The notes under the pieces: generated by a model
Told to the model about the DNA's origin: nothing
Database searches by the model: none
What the model saw: the letters and a program-made list of their open reading frames with translations, nothing else
Assembly: GCF_001261715.1 (NCBI RefSeq)
Contig: NZ_CVRU01000155.1
Location: 1 to 32,319 of the forward strand
Direction: 5' to 3'
Length of the DNA stretch: 32,319 bases
Origin: Dysgonomonas sp. HGC4
GTDB lineage: Bacteria; Bacteroidota; Bacteroidia; Bacteroidales; Dysgonomonadaceae
In this document: one piece after another, positions 16,166 through 24,916 of the stretch
Layout: every line of letters starts with the position of its first letter
Numbering within the stretch: the first letter of the stretch is position 1
Translations under genes and position numbers: made by a program

Positions 16166-19100
16166 TTAAGATTTATGTTTTTCTACCCAATTTTTAGCAT
16201 TGATAAACGCTTCCATCCAAGGTGTAACATCATCCTTACGATTTTCAAATGGATAGTAAGCACATTGCCAAGGGAATATTCCTCTTTCAGGGTGTGGCAT
16301 AATTGCTAAGTGACGACCATCTTTAGAACATACGGCTGCAGTAGAATAATCCGATCCATTAGGGTTACCCGGATATTCATCATATGCATATTTAGCAACA
16401 ATGTTATATTCTGATTCTGCCTTAGGTAATGTAAAGCGTCCTTCGCCATGAGCTACCCAAACACCAAGCTTGCTGCCTGATAATGAACCAAACATCACCG
16501 AGTTATTTTTAGGTATATCAACAGATATAAATGTAGATTCAAACTTATGAGAAGCATTATGATTCATCTTAGGTTTTTCATCGTGTTCAGGATAAATTAA
16601 TCCTAACTCCATTACCAATTGGCAACCGTTACAAACTCCTAAACTTAAAGTATCTTCACGAGCATAGAAATTGCGTAAGGCAATTTTTGCTTTTTCGTTA
16701 TACATGAAGCTACCAGCCCATCCTTTAGCAGAACCTAGTACATCCGAGTTTGAGAATCCACCACAGAAAACAATTAAACTTATGTCTTCTAAGGTTTCTC
16801 TTCCTGATGCAAGGTCGGTCATGTGTACATCTTTTACATCAAATCCGGCCAAGTATAAAGCGTAAGCCATTTCACGCTCACCGTTGGTTCCTTTTTCTCT
16901 GATGATAGCTGCTTTAACTCCCGATTTTCCTTCTCTCGTGGGTGTAATTCCCAAATGTGAGAATTTGCCATTGAAAGAACTATTTATTTTAAACTCTACG
17001 GGTTGGTTTTTATAATTCTCGTAACGAGCTTTAGCACAATCTTCTCCGCTTTGAAGTCTGTCTAATAAATAAGACGATTCGTACCAAATATCTCTCAATT
17101 CATCAATATCAAACTCTTCGTAGAACTCGTCTTTCTGAATAGTTAGTTTTCTATTTTCAGTAGGTCTCGCAACTATTGCATAACCAATACCATAATCATC
17201 CAATATTTTTTCAACTAAATGATGATGTTTTACCTGAATCAAAACTCCCGGGTTTTCAGAGAATAATACTTTGATAAGATCTGTATGATGTAATTTATCT
17301 AATCTAGCTTCCAGACCTCCTTGAGGGTTTGCAAAACACATTTCTAACATAGCAGTAATCATACCTCCGGCAGAAATATCGTGTCCTGCAAGTACTAATC
17401 CTCTTTCTATTAATTCTTGGATACAAGTAAATGCGTCCTTAAAGTATTCAGGATCTTTTACAGTAGGAACCTCTTCGCCCAATTTGCTCATGGTTTGAGC
17501 AAGAGCTGATCCTCCCAATTTGAAAGTATCAAAAGAGAAGTCAATATAATAGAGATATGTACCTTTGATATACGCTAATACAGGAGATACAATTTTACGT
17601 ATATTTTTCACTTCGGCAGCAGCAGATATAATTACTGTACCGGGAGCATATACTTTATCATCTCCGTATTTTTGAGTCATTGATAGTGAATCTTTTCCTG
17701 TTGGAATGTTGATTCCTAATTCACAGGCAAAGTTAGAACAAGCTTCTACTGCTCGGTATAAACGAGCATCCTCTCCGGGGTTTTTACACGGCCACATCCA
17801 GTTTGCACTTAGTGATATACCTTGAATTCCATCTTCAAGAGGTGCAAATACTATATTTGTAAGAGCTTCTCCGATAGCTATTACAGACCCTGCTTCCGAA
17901 TCTACCATTGCTACTTGAGGTGCATGACCGATAGATGTTGCAATACCCGAACGACCTTTGTAATCAAGTGCAACAGCACCAAGGTCACTCAATGGAAGTT
18001 GTATTTCTCCCTGACATTGTTGACGAGCCACTTTTCCTGTAACAGAACGGTCTACTTTGTTTGTTAACCAGTCTTTACAAGCAACAGCTTCGAGTTGAAG
18101 AACATTCGATAAATGTCCTTTTAAGCTTAATAATTTATAATCGGGATTAGTAAAATACTCTTCTATAGTCTCATCACGCATAATTGTACGTGGTGCTTTT
18201 CCGAAGAAGTCTTCTAAACTTAAATCTATAGGACGTTTACCATCAGCTTGTTCAAAAACAAACTTCTTGTCATCTGTAGTTTTACCAACTACATACATAG
18301 GCGAACGTTCGCGTTCTGCTATTCTTTTTATAGCTTCTGCTGTTTCTGCAGGCACTATCATACCCATTCTTTCCTGACTCTCGTTACCTACAATTTCTTT
18401 AGAAGATAAAGTTGGGTCTCCTACAGGAAGTTTTGATACATCTATAATACCACCAGTTAGCTCTACAAGTTCCGAAAGACAATTTAAGTGCCCTCCCGCC
18501 CCATGATCGTGGATTGATACAATTGGGTTATTATCAGATTCCGATAATGTACGGATAACATTCGATACACGTTTTTGCATTTCAGGGTTAGCACGTTGAA
18601 CTGCATTCAATTCAATACCACTAGAGTATTGACCTGTATCAACAGAAGATACTGCACCTCCACCCATTCCGATACGATAGTTGTCGCCCCCCAATAAAAC
18701 AACGCTTTCGCCTGTTTCAGGTTCGTTTTTTATAGCATCGCGTTTGTTTCCAAAACCAACACCTCCGGCTAACATTATTACTTTATCGTATGCAAATTTC
18801 TTTTGATTTTCTTGATGTTCAAGAGTCAAAACTGAACCACAAATAAGAGGTTGTCCAAATTTGTTCCCGAAATCTGACGCACCATTTGATGCTTTGATCA
18901 AGATTTCTTCAGGAGTTTGGTATAACCAATCTCTTTCAGCCATAGTTTCTTCCCATGCTCTACCCTCTTTGGTACGAGGATATGCTGTCATATAAACAGC
19001 TGTTCCAGCAATGGGTAAAGAACCTTTACCTCCTGCCAAACGGTCGCGAATCTCTCCCCCTGTTCCCGTTGCAGCACCATTAAAAGGTTCTACTGTGGTA

Positions 19101-19852
19101 GGGAAATTATGAGTTTCTGCTTTTAATGAAATAACCGATTTAATTTGTTTAGTCTCAAAATAGTCTGGTTTATCTCCACTGGCAGGAGCAAACTGTTCTA
19201 TTTCGGGTCCATCATTAAATGCAACATTATCTTTATAAGCAGAGATTAGTTTATTTAAGTTGACTTTTGATGTCTTCTTTATAAGTTGAAAAAGAGAACT
19301 TTCTTTTTCTTCACCATCAATAATAAATGTGCCATTGAATATTTTATGGCGGCAATGTTCTGAGTTTACTTGCGAAAAACCAAAAACTTCACTATCTGTA
19401 AGTTTTCTATTCAACTTAGCACTTAAGCCATTTAGGTAGTCTATTTCTTCTGAACTTAGAGCCAAACCTTCTTTGGCATTATATGCTGCAATATCATCGA
19501 TCTCTAGAATCGGATCGGGTTTTTTATCAATTGTAAACAGAGTTTGTCCTAACCCATTGTAGCTTTGTTGAAGCATTGGGTCGTATTTAGAATCTGGCTC
19601 AGCAGAAAAGAATTCTTCAATACGGATAATACCCGTAATAGCCATATTTTGAGTAATCTCAACAGCATTGGTGCTCCAAGGAGTAACCATCTCTTTACGA
19701 GGGCCAACGAAATGCCCTTGAACCTCCGAAGAGTCAATTAGTTGAGCTTCGTCGAAGAGCCATTTTAACTTTTGGATATCAGAAGATTCTATTGGAGAAG
19801 ATGTTTCTACTGCAATGACGTTTTTAGCAGAATTAAGGAAGAAAGATACCAT
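16166..19852 (-). CDS. purL: Phosphoribosylformylglycinamidine synthase, large single-chain PurL
   Basis: Fourth step of purine biosynthesis: FGAR, glutamine and ATP give FGAM. This is the long one-chain form (1228 residues), carrying its own glutaminase, so separate PurQ and PurS are not needed. An N-terminal PurS-like region comes first, then the synthetase core (SQVNSEHCRHKIFNG, LKAETHNFPTTVEPFNGAATG, GGVGFGNKRD, VSIHDHGAGGH, SANWMWPCKNPGEDARLYRA), and a class I glutaminase at about 970-1225 with the nucleophile Cys1074 in LGVCNGCQL and the HPERG segment. All main motifs are intact. Two minus-strand -7 boxes lie upstream: TAACTTTG (19898-19891) and TACTTTTG (19908-19901), neither with a well-spaced -33. 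Confidence 0.95.
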   Translation of the reverse strand: MVSFFLNSAKNVIAVETSSPIESSDIQKLKWLFDEAQLIDSSEVQGHFVGPRKEMVTPWSTNAVEITQNMAITGIIRIEEFFSAEPDSKYDPMLQQSYNGLGQTLFTIDKKPDPILEIDDIAAYNAKEGLALSSEEIDYLNGLSAKLNRKLTDSEVFGFSQVNSEHCRHKIFNGTFIIDGEEKESSLFQLIKKTSKVNLNKLISAYKDNVAFNDGPEIEQFAPASGDKPDYFETKQIKSVISLKAETHNFPTTVEPFNGAATGTGGEIRDRLAGGKGSLPIAGTAVYMTAYPRTKEGRAWEETMAERDWLYQTPEEILIKASNGASDFGNKFGQPLICGSVLTLEHQENQKKFAYDKVIMLAGGVGFGNKRDAIKNEPETGESVVLLGGDNYRIGMGGGAVSSVDTGQYSSGIELNAVQRANPEMQKRVSNVIRTLSESDNNPIVSIHDHGAGGHLNCLSELVELTGGIIDVSKLPVGDPTLSSKEIVGNESQERMGMIVPAETAEAIKRIAERERSPMYVVGKTTDDKKFVFEQADGKRPIDLSLEDFFGKAPRTIMRDETIEEYFTNPDYKLLSLKGHLSNVLQLEAVACKDWLTNKVDRSVTGKVARQQCQGEIQLPLSDLGAVALDYKGRSGIATSIGHAPQVAMVDSEAGSVIAIGEALTNIVFAPLEDGIQGISLSANWMWPCKNPGEDARLYRAVEACSNFACELGINIPTGKDSLSMTQKYGDDKVYAPGTVIISAAAEVKNIRKIVSPVLAYIKGTYLYYIDFSFDTFKLGGSALAQTMSKLGEEVPTVKDPEYFKDAFTCIQELIERGLVLAGHDISAGGMITAMLEMCFANPQGGLEARLDKLHHTDLIKVLFSENPGVLIQVKHHHLVEKILDDYGIGYAIVARPTENRKLTIQKDEFYEEFDIDELRDIWYESSYLLDRLQSGEDCAKARYENYKNQPVEFKINSSFNGKFSHLGITPTREGKSGVKAAIIREKGTNGEREMAYALYLAGFDVKDVHMTDLASGRETLEDISLIVFCGGFSNSDVLGSAKGWAGSFMYNEKAKIALRNFYAREDTLSLGVCNGCQLVMELGLIYPEHDEKPKMNHNASHKFESTFISVDIPKNNSVMFGSLSGSKLGVWVAHGEGRFTLPKAESEYNIVAKYAYDEYPGNPNGSDYSTAAVCSKDGRHLAIMPHPERGIFPWQCAYYPFENRKDDVTPWMEAFINAKNWVEKHKS

Positions 19853-19950
19853 ATTGATTAAGCTATATTATCACTTTATTAATCTGTGAACAAAGTTAAT
19901 CAAAAGTATACAACTAATAAAGACAAAATTCTTTATTTAAGACATAAAAT

Positions 19951-19982
19951 AAAAAAGGTTGATAATTAAATTACCAACCTTC
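19951..19982 (-). terminator. Terminator of the small helical protein gene
   Basis: AAGGTTGATAATT (19955-19967) pairs with AATTACCAACCTT (19969-19981) with one mismatch. Six A at 19951-19956 give a T tail on the minus strand. It begins 16 bases past the stop at 19998 and separates this gene from purL. Confidence 0.75.
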
Positions 19983-19997
19983 CTATCATAAGTGATT

Positions 19998-20312
19998 TTA
20001 TTTCTTCTTTTCATCGTCCAGATAGTCGCTTGCCTTTTGTGAAAGATCGCGGGCTGTACGTTTAGCTTGTATTGTAAGATCTTCTACTTTATCTTCGATT
20101 TTATCTGAGTATTCACGAGCTTTATGTGAAATTACATCGAATAATGATTTGGCTTGCTCTCTTAGATCACCATATTTTCCTTTGAAAAATTTATCCCAAT
20201 CTATTTCAAGACCTTCTTTATCCATAAAGTCTTTCACTATCGTTACAACTTTTACAGCTTGTTCTTCCGATAAACCTGCTTCTTCTTGTAATCTTTTTAG
20301 TAAGTTTTCCAT
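19998..20312 (-). CDS. Small charged helical protein, unknown function
   Basis: Protein of 104 residues without signal peptide or membrane segment. The N-terminal third (LLKRLQEEAGLSEEQAVKVV) resembles a helical segment common in small Bacteroidota proteins of unknown role. The second half (YGDLREQAKSLFDVISHKAR onward, to DYLDDEKKK) is a run of amphipathic helices rich in Lys, Asp, Glu and Ala, like stress or membrane-associated helical proteins (LEA-like or YtxH-like tails). It forms its own unit with a terminator before purL. That it is a real gene is supported by the clean start, regular amphipathic pattern and terminator; the function is not known. Confidence 0.7.
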   Translation of the reverse strand: MENLLKRLQEEAGLSEEQAVKVVTIVKDFMDKEGLEIDWDKFFKGKYGDLREQAKSLFDVISHKAREYSDKIEDKVEDLTIQAKRTARDLSQKASDYLDDEKKK

Positions 20313-20400
20313 ATTATTTAATATTAAAATTATTCTTATGATCTTATAACGCCAATGTATAAAAAATAGTTTAACAAACTATGGTTATAATTTCGAATCG

Positions 20401-20431
20401 TTTGAATATTTTCAGATAAATATCTACCTTG
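20401..20431 (+). promoter_or_regulatory. Probable promoter of the cupin gene
   Basis: TTTG (20401-20404), 20 bases, TACCTTG (20425-20431), one T short of the full TAnnTTTG. The RNA would start near 20438, about 17 bases before the ATG. Confidence 0.4.
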
Positions 20432-20454
20432 TTCTGAAATATAAATACAAAACA

Positions 20455-20808
20455 ATGGAACAGATTAAAAGTAAACCTTTCTTTCTAAAAGATGAAGAAC
20501 CTGTATATACTGCCGATAAGGGTATAACACGTCAATTTGTAGGGTATAACAATGAGATAATGACAGTGAAAGTAATCTTTGAAAAAGGTGCTATTGGTTA
20601 TCAGCATTCGCATCCTCATGTGCAAACGGCTTATATTGAATCGGGAGTGTATGAAGTTACAATAGATGGAGAAACTAAGACTTTAAAAGCCGGTGATGGG
20701 TTTTTTGCAGAACCTAATATTATGCATGGCTTAGTTTGTTTAGAGGCAGGTATTATTATTGATACTTTTAGTCCGGTAAGAGAAGATTTCTATGAGACGA
20801 TAAAATAA
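20455..20808 (+). CDS. Single-domain cupin protein
   Basis: Small cytoplasmic beta-barrel protein of 117 residues. Cupin motif 1 is GYQHSHPHVQTAYIESG (about 47-63), with the metal-ligand histidines and a glutamate, and motif 2 is GDGFFAEPNIMHG (about 81-93), with the last metal histidine. All four expected ligands appear present, so a bound metal is likely. Such proteins include isomerases, dioxygenases and sugar or auxin-like binding proteins; the sequence does not choose among them. The gene stands alone between its promoter and a terminator that overlaps its stop codon. Confidence 0.82.
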   Translation: MEQIKSKPFFLKDEEPVYTADKGITRQFVGYNNEIMTVKVIFEKGAIGYQHSHPHVQTAYIESGVYEVTIDGETKTLKAGDGFFAEPNIMHGLVCLEAGIIIDTFSPVREDFYETIK

Positions 20809-20842
20809 AGAGAGCTGTTATTAAAACAGCTCTCTTTATTTT
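20802..20842. terminator. Bidirectional terminator between cupin and permease
   Basis: The arm AAAATAAAGAGAGCTGTT (20802-20819) pairs perfectly over 18 bases with the arm at 20825-20842 around a 5-base loop. The left arm includes the cupin stop codon. Symmetry and placement between convergent genes suggest it serves both. Confidence 0.85.
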
Positions 20843-20865
20843 ATTATTTAAACGCCAGTTCTCTT

Positions 20866-22155
20866 TTAGTCACCGCTAAACATATCTTTAAAATCGACAA
20901 CTTGTTTTCCCGGTAATATTTGATTTAATACTACTCCGATAATAGAAGCTAATGCCATACCTTCGAGCGAAAAGTGACTTCCGATATGTATTGCTGCTCC
21001 ACCTATTCCAATAACAAGAATAACTGATGCTATAATAAGGTTTCTTTTTTGAGAAAAGTCTATTTTATTTTCAACAAGCATTCTCAATCCGCTAGATGCT
21101 ATAATTCCAAATAGAAGTATAGATACTCCACCCATCACAGGTGTAGGAATGGTTGATAAAAGGGCTGATACTTTACCGCAGAATCCGAAAAGGATAGCAA
21201 AAAAGGCAGCTCCAATAAATAGGTATATACTAAATGCTTTTGTGATAGCAAGTACTCCGATGTTTTCGCCATAAGTAGTATTGGGAGGTCCTCCGATGCA
21301 AGCAGCAATCATAGATGCTACAGCATCACCAAATAAGGATTTGTGTAATCCTGGATCTTCTAGCAAATCTTTCTCTACAACTTTACTCAATACCAATTGA
21401 TGCCCTATATGTTCGGCAATAGGAACAATGGCTACAGGAACCATGAGTAAAAAGACCCTCCATGTGAAGTGAGGTGTAAAATGTACAAAAGGAATTTCGA
21501 AAGGGGGTACTTCAAACCAGCTGGCTTCTATAACTCTTTGAAAATCGACAATTCCCATTATGAGAGCAAAAATATATCCTCCGATGATTCCCATTAATAC
21601 AGGAACCACACTTAAAAATCCTTTGGTAAATATGGCAAATACAATGGTTATGACTAGTGTTACAAGTCCCACTAAAACGTAATCTATATCGTATCCCCCG
21701 TCGTGATTGGTAACCATGCTGACTGCTACGCTTGATAATCCTAGTCCGATTACCATAATTACAGGTCCTACTACAATAGGTGGTAATAATTTCATCAGCC
21801 ATTTAGTCCCTGTTTTAGAAATAACTAAAGCAACAAGAGCATACACGATTCCCACAAGGAAACTTCCTACCATAATACCTGCATATCCTTCAAATGCTTT
21901 TATTGCTATAAGCGGATTAATAAATGCAAACGATGATCCTAAATAAGAAGGTACTTTTCCACGAGTTATCAAAATAAACGCTAATGTACCCAAGCCACTT
22001 GAAACAAGAGCAACTGCAGGACTCATGCCTGTAAGGGCAGGAACTAAAACTGTTGCCCCAAACATGGCAAAGAGATGTTGGATACTTAGTAAGATCCATT
22101 GATGAAATTTAGGCTTCTCATCTATTCGAAGAACTATTTTACTCGAAGGCTTCAT
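20866..22155 (-). CDS. uraA: Uracil/xanthine permease (nucleobase:cation symporter-2, UraA-like)
   Basis: Inner-membrane nucleobase transporter, probably uracil:H+ symport. It has 429 residues from the ATG at 22155; a reading frame open to TTG at 22188 would add 11 residues but begins in the T run of the preceding hairpin, so the ATG is preferred. The N terminus matches UraA closely: SIQHLFAMFGATVLVPALTG, then KVPSYLGSSFAFINPL. Later marks are VPIAEHIGHQLVLSKVV, with the transport-site Glu, and GGPPNTTYGENIGVLAITK. About 12-14 membrane segments are visible. No promoter match was found in the 73 bases behind it, so it may depend on read-through of the argD terminator or on a promoter inside argD. 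Confidence 0.9.
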   Translation of the reverse strand: MKPSSKIVLRIDEKPKFHQWILLSIQHLFAMFGATVLVPALTGMSPAVALVSSGLGTLAFILITRGKVPSYLGSSFAFINPLIAIKAFEGYAGIMVGSFLVGIVYALVALVISKTGTKWLMKLLPPIVVGPVIMVIGLGLSSVAVSMVTNHDGGYDIDYVLVGLVTLVITIVFAIFTKGFLSVVPVLMGIIGGYIFALIMGIVDFQRVIEASWFEVPPFEIPFVHFTPHFTWRVFLLMVPVAIVPIAEHIGHQLVLSKVVEKDLLEDPGLHKSLFGDAVASMIAACIGGPPNTTYGENIGVLAITKAFSIYLFIGAAFFAILFGFCGKVSALLSTIPTPVMGGVSILLFGIIASSGLRMLVENKIDFSQKRNLIIASVILVIGIGGAAIHIGSHFSLEGMALASIIGVVLNQILPGKQVVDFKDMFSGD

Positions 22156-22190
22156 GGTAATGATTTGATTGATTTTATTTTTAGGCAATA

Positions 22191-22219
22191 AAAAAGCACC
22201 GCTAAAATAGGTGCTTTTT
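22191..22219 (-). terminator. Hairpin after argD, directly before uraA
   Basis: AAAAAGCACC (22191-22200), a 9-base loop, GGTGCTTTTT (22210-22219). It is 9 bases past the argD stop and 35 bases ahead of the uraA start. It is a normal terminator for argD, but its position also makes it a possible attenuator in the uraA leader. Confidence 0.75.
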
Positions 22220-22228
22220 TAATAGGAA

Positions 22229-23350
22229 TTATACTATCTGCTTAAATTTAGTCAGAAATACATCGGCTTGCTCTTTCGTTAAGCACAATGGAGGCAGGAG
22301 GCGGAATACATGAGTTCCTGTTGAGCCTGTAAATACCTTATCTTCGAATAGAAGCTTTGATCTTTTTTCTTTAATAGGTTCGTTCATTTCGATACCTATA
22401 ATAAGACCACGTCCACGCACTTCTTTTATTCCTGATATTTTTTTTAGTTCCGTGATTAAATATTCTCCTATATTTAAAGCATTCTCAACCAACTTCTCTT
22501 TTTTCATTATATCTAATACTGCAATAGCAGCAGCACAAGCTAAATGATTACCACCAAATGTGGTTCCAAGTTGTCCGTAAACAGCTTTAAACATAGGGTT
22601 AATCAAAACGCCTGCCATAGGGAAACCATTACCAATACCTTTAGCAACAGTTATAATATCAGCTGTTATATCAGCATACTGATGTGCAAAGAATTTACCA
22701 CTACGTCCGTAACCTGATTGAATTTCGTCCAGAATAAGGATTGTTCCAGTTTCTGTACAAATATCACGAAGTTCTTTTAGAAACTTATCGTCTGGAATGT
22801 GGATACCTGCAACGCCTTGAATACCTTCTATGATTACAGAGCAATATTCTTTTGTTGCCAATTCTTTTTTGACGAATTCAATATCGTTGAACGGAGCAAA
22901 TGTAACATTTGAGTTATCATTTACAGGTGCAGAATATGCAGGAATATCTGTTGTTGCAACAGTTACAGATGTACGTCCGTGGAATGCTTTCTTAAATGCT
23001 AAAACCTTCTTTCTTCCATTGTGAAAAGAAGCCAACTTTATTGCGTTCTCATTTGCTTCGGCACCCGAGTTAATAAGAAAAAGAAAATAATCAGGATAAC
23101 CGCATTGTTCTCCTAATTTCTGAGCAACTTCTTGTTGCAATTCATTGATAACTGAGTTTGAATAGAAACCAAGTTTATTTAATTGGTCTGTAATTTTTCC
23201 CACATAATATGGATGAGTATGTCCTACTGAAATTACAGCATGTCCGCCATAAAGATCCAGATATTCGTTTCCTTTTTCATCATATACATAACATCCATTC
23301 CCCTTTACTATATTAAGGTCGAATAATGGAAATACATCAAATAGTTTCAT
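22229..23350 (-). CDS. argD: Acylornithine aminotransferase (ArgD)
   Basis: PLP-dependent class III aminotransferase of 373 residues, transferring an amino group from glutamate to N-acylglutamate semialdehyde in arginine synthesis. Motifs: YDEKGNEYLDLYGGHAVISV, LINSGAEANENAIKLA, FHGRTSVTVATTD, LILDEIQSGYGRSGKF, and the PLP lysine K237 in TVAKGIGNGFPM, then TFGGNHLACAAA. In Bacteroides fragilis the pathway is known to run through N-succinyl rather than N-acetyl intermediates, so the true substrate here may be N-succinylornithine. It is the last gene of the arginine cluster, separated from argC by the MutS-like gene; a terminator follows. Confidence 0.9.
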   Translation of the reverse strand: MKLFDVFPLFDLNIVKGNGCYVYDEKGNEYLDLYGGHAVISVGHTHPYYVGKITDQLNKLGFYSNSVINELQQEVAQKLGEQCGYPDYFLFLINSGAEANENAIKLASFHNGRKKVLAFKKAFHGRTSVTVATTDIPAYSAPVNDNSNVTFAPFNDIEFVKKELATKEYCSVIIEGIQGVAGIHIPDDKFLKELRDICTETGTILILDEIQSGYGRSGKFFAHQYADITADIITVAKGIGNGFPMAGVLINPMFKAVYGQLGTTFGGNHLACAAAIAVLDIMKKEKLVENALNIGEYLITELKKISGIKEVRGRGLIIGIEMNEPIKEKRSKLLFEDKVFTGSTGTHVFRLLPPLCLTKEQADVFLTKFKQIV

Positions 23351-23418
23351 TTTATACTTTATATTAAAGGTCTTAAACCTATTTATTACTTATTCTTATT
23401 TCTATTTTAGAAAGTAAT

Positions 23419-24795
23419 CTAATCGTTGCTTTCTATATTATCACTTTTGGGTGCGGTTGTCAATACTTCATTTATCATCTCCACTACTCTCTCTTTACGA
23501 ATTATGTACATGCCCAATCTATCAGTTGATATACCATTTTTTAATTTATAGGTATAGGTAGGATGTCCATCAACTTCACGTATCTCAAAACTTCGGAAAC
23601 TTATATTATCATTTGCACTTAAACTTTCGGCTGCTTCTATTATATGTGTAGATATAACGAAGAATGAACTTTTGATGCGTGCAAATGCCGACACTATGGC
23701 TAAAGTACCATCATAGGCATCTTTTACGTTTGTTCCTCTAAATAGTTCGTCGAAAATAACCAGTAGATTATTATTTTCTTTCAGTTGATTAGCAACATAC
23801 TTTACCCTCAGAACTTCTGCGTAGAAGTGGCTGTAACCCGAATGTAAGTCATCAGATATATTGATGGTAGTACATAACCCTGATATAAGACTCAATCTCA
23901 TGCTTTTGGCAGGGACAGGAAATCCTGCGTGTGCCAAATATGCAGAAACACCCAAGGCTTTTAGAAAAGTTGATTTCCCAGCCATATTGGGTCCCGTGAT
24001 GAATAATAGATTTGACTCTCCTCCGAAGCTAATATCATTTGCTATCGCATCTTCTACAAATGGGTGAAAAAGTCCTTCGAGTTCAAGACAATTTGCTGAT
24101 TTGGGTAAAACTTCGGGATAGCAAAGATTGTACTTATCAGCAGCATTAGCTATTGCCTGAAAAGCATCGTATTCATATATGAGATTGATTAGAAATTGAA
24201 TATTTCTACTTTGTGAGTGTCTGAAAATAGAGTCATACACATCTATATCGTAAGCCTTTAGGCTTTTTAAATCAAGAGCACTTTGAAATTCTGATAAAGC
24301 AAATATTTCGAGAACCTTATCATTGTCTTTCTTTAATAATATAGGGCAATGATTAGCTTTTCCTTCATTAACCAAATTTAGAGAAAATTCGTACAATGAT
24401 TTTAGAATCACAATCATAGAGTTCACTCCGTTTTTTACAACATAGTAGCTTTCTGTCGGATTCAGTGTATTCATTATTTTTCGCTCCGCCGACCATACTT
24501 TTGATGCACGTCTGATAGAGGAACCTCTGTCTTTTAGGTAATATACTGCATAATCGAGAGCATCTTTATCAATCGTCAATCGTGATGTCACATGATGCTG
24601 AAAAAACAGAACAGCCTCTTTCCTTTCGTTTATTTTTTGAAGATCAGTCATTGGCTCTGCCAAAAAGCGATATAATTTGTCTTGACCTCCTTTACATGTA
24701 GTCAAGTTAAACAGGTCAAATATCGATTTACCACTTTTGTATGTACCAAAAATGTCTAGATCCTTTTTTGTCTGGTCGTCTATCTGAAAGGGCAT
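23419..24795 (-). CDS. MutS-family ATPase lacking the mismatch-recognition domain
   Basis: DNA-binding ATPase of the MutS superfamily, 458 residues, about half the length of MutS. Only a helical core/clamp region (about 1-240) and the ATPase are present. Walker A is ITGPNMAGKSTFLKALG at about 266-282, the dimer-site segment STTINISDDLHSGYSHFYAE-like reads TTINISDDLHSGYSHF, Walker B is IFDELFRGTN near 345, and the His of STHI follows. The mismatch-binding domain I (with its Phe-x-Glu) is absent and there is no Smr or membrane segment, so mismatch repair is unlikely; a role in recombination or DNA structure handling is possible. It sits between argC and argD, an odd place for a DNA enzyme. Confidence 0.82.
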   Translation of the reverse strand: MPFQIDDQTKKDLDIFGTYKSGKSIFDLFNLTTCKGGQDKLYRFLAEPMTDLQKINERKEAVLFFQHHVTSRLTIDKDALDYAVYYLKDRGSSIRRASKVWSAERKIMNTLNPTESYYVVKNGVNSMIVILKSLYEFSLNLVNEGKANHCPILLKKDNDKVLEIFALSEFQSALDLKSLKAYDIDVYDSIFRHSQSRNIQFLINLIYEYDAFQAIANAADKYNLCYPEVLPKSANCLELEGLFHPFVEDAIANDISFGGESNLLFITGPNMAGKSTFLKALGVSAYLAHAGFPVPAKSMRLSLISGLCTTINISDDLHSGYSHFYAEVLRVKYVANQLKENNNLLVIFDELFRGTNVKDAYDGTLAIVSAFARIKSSFFVISTHIIEAAESLSANDNISFRSFEIREVDGHPTYTYKLKNGISTDRLGMYIIRKERVVEMINEVLTTAPKSDNIESND

Positions 24796-24916
24796 AGGCG
24801 CGATGTTTTTAATTAATAAACCTAGTATTCGATAAAGTTATTTTTTTATAAGACTCTTTTTGTCTTTAGCTCAAAAACTGAATATCTCAATTTAGAAAAT
24901 AAGATATTACTTGATC

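Noticed and set aside
22156-22188. TTG start for uraA at 22188, adding 11 residues
   Set aside because: It falls in the tail of the argD terminator hairpin, and the ATG at 22155 gives the N terminus expected from UraA.
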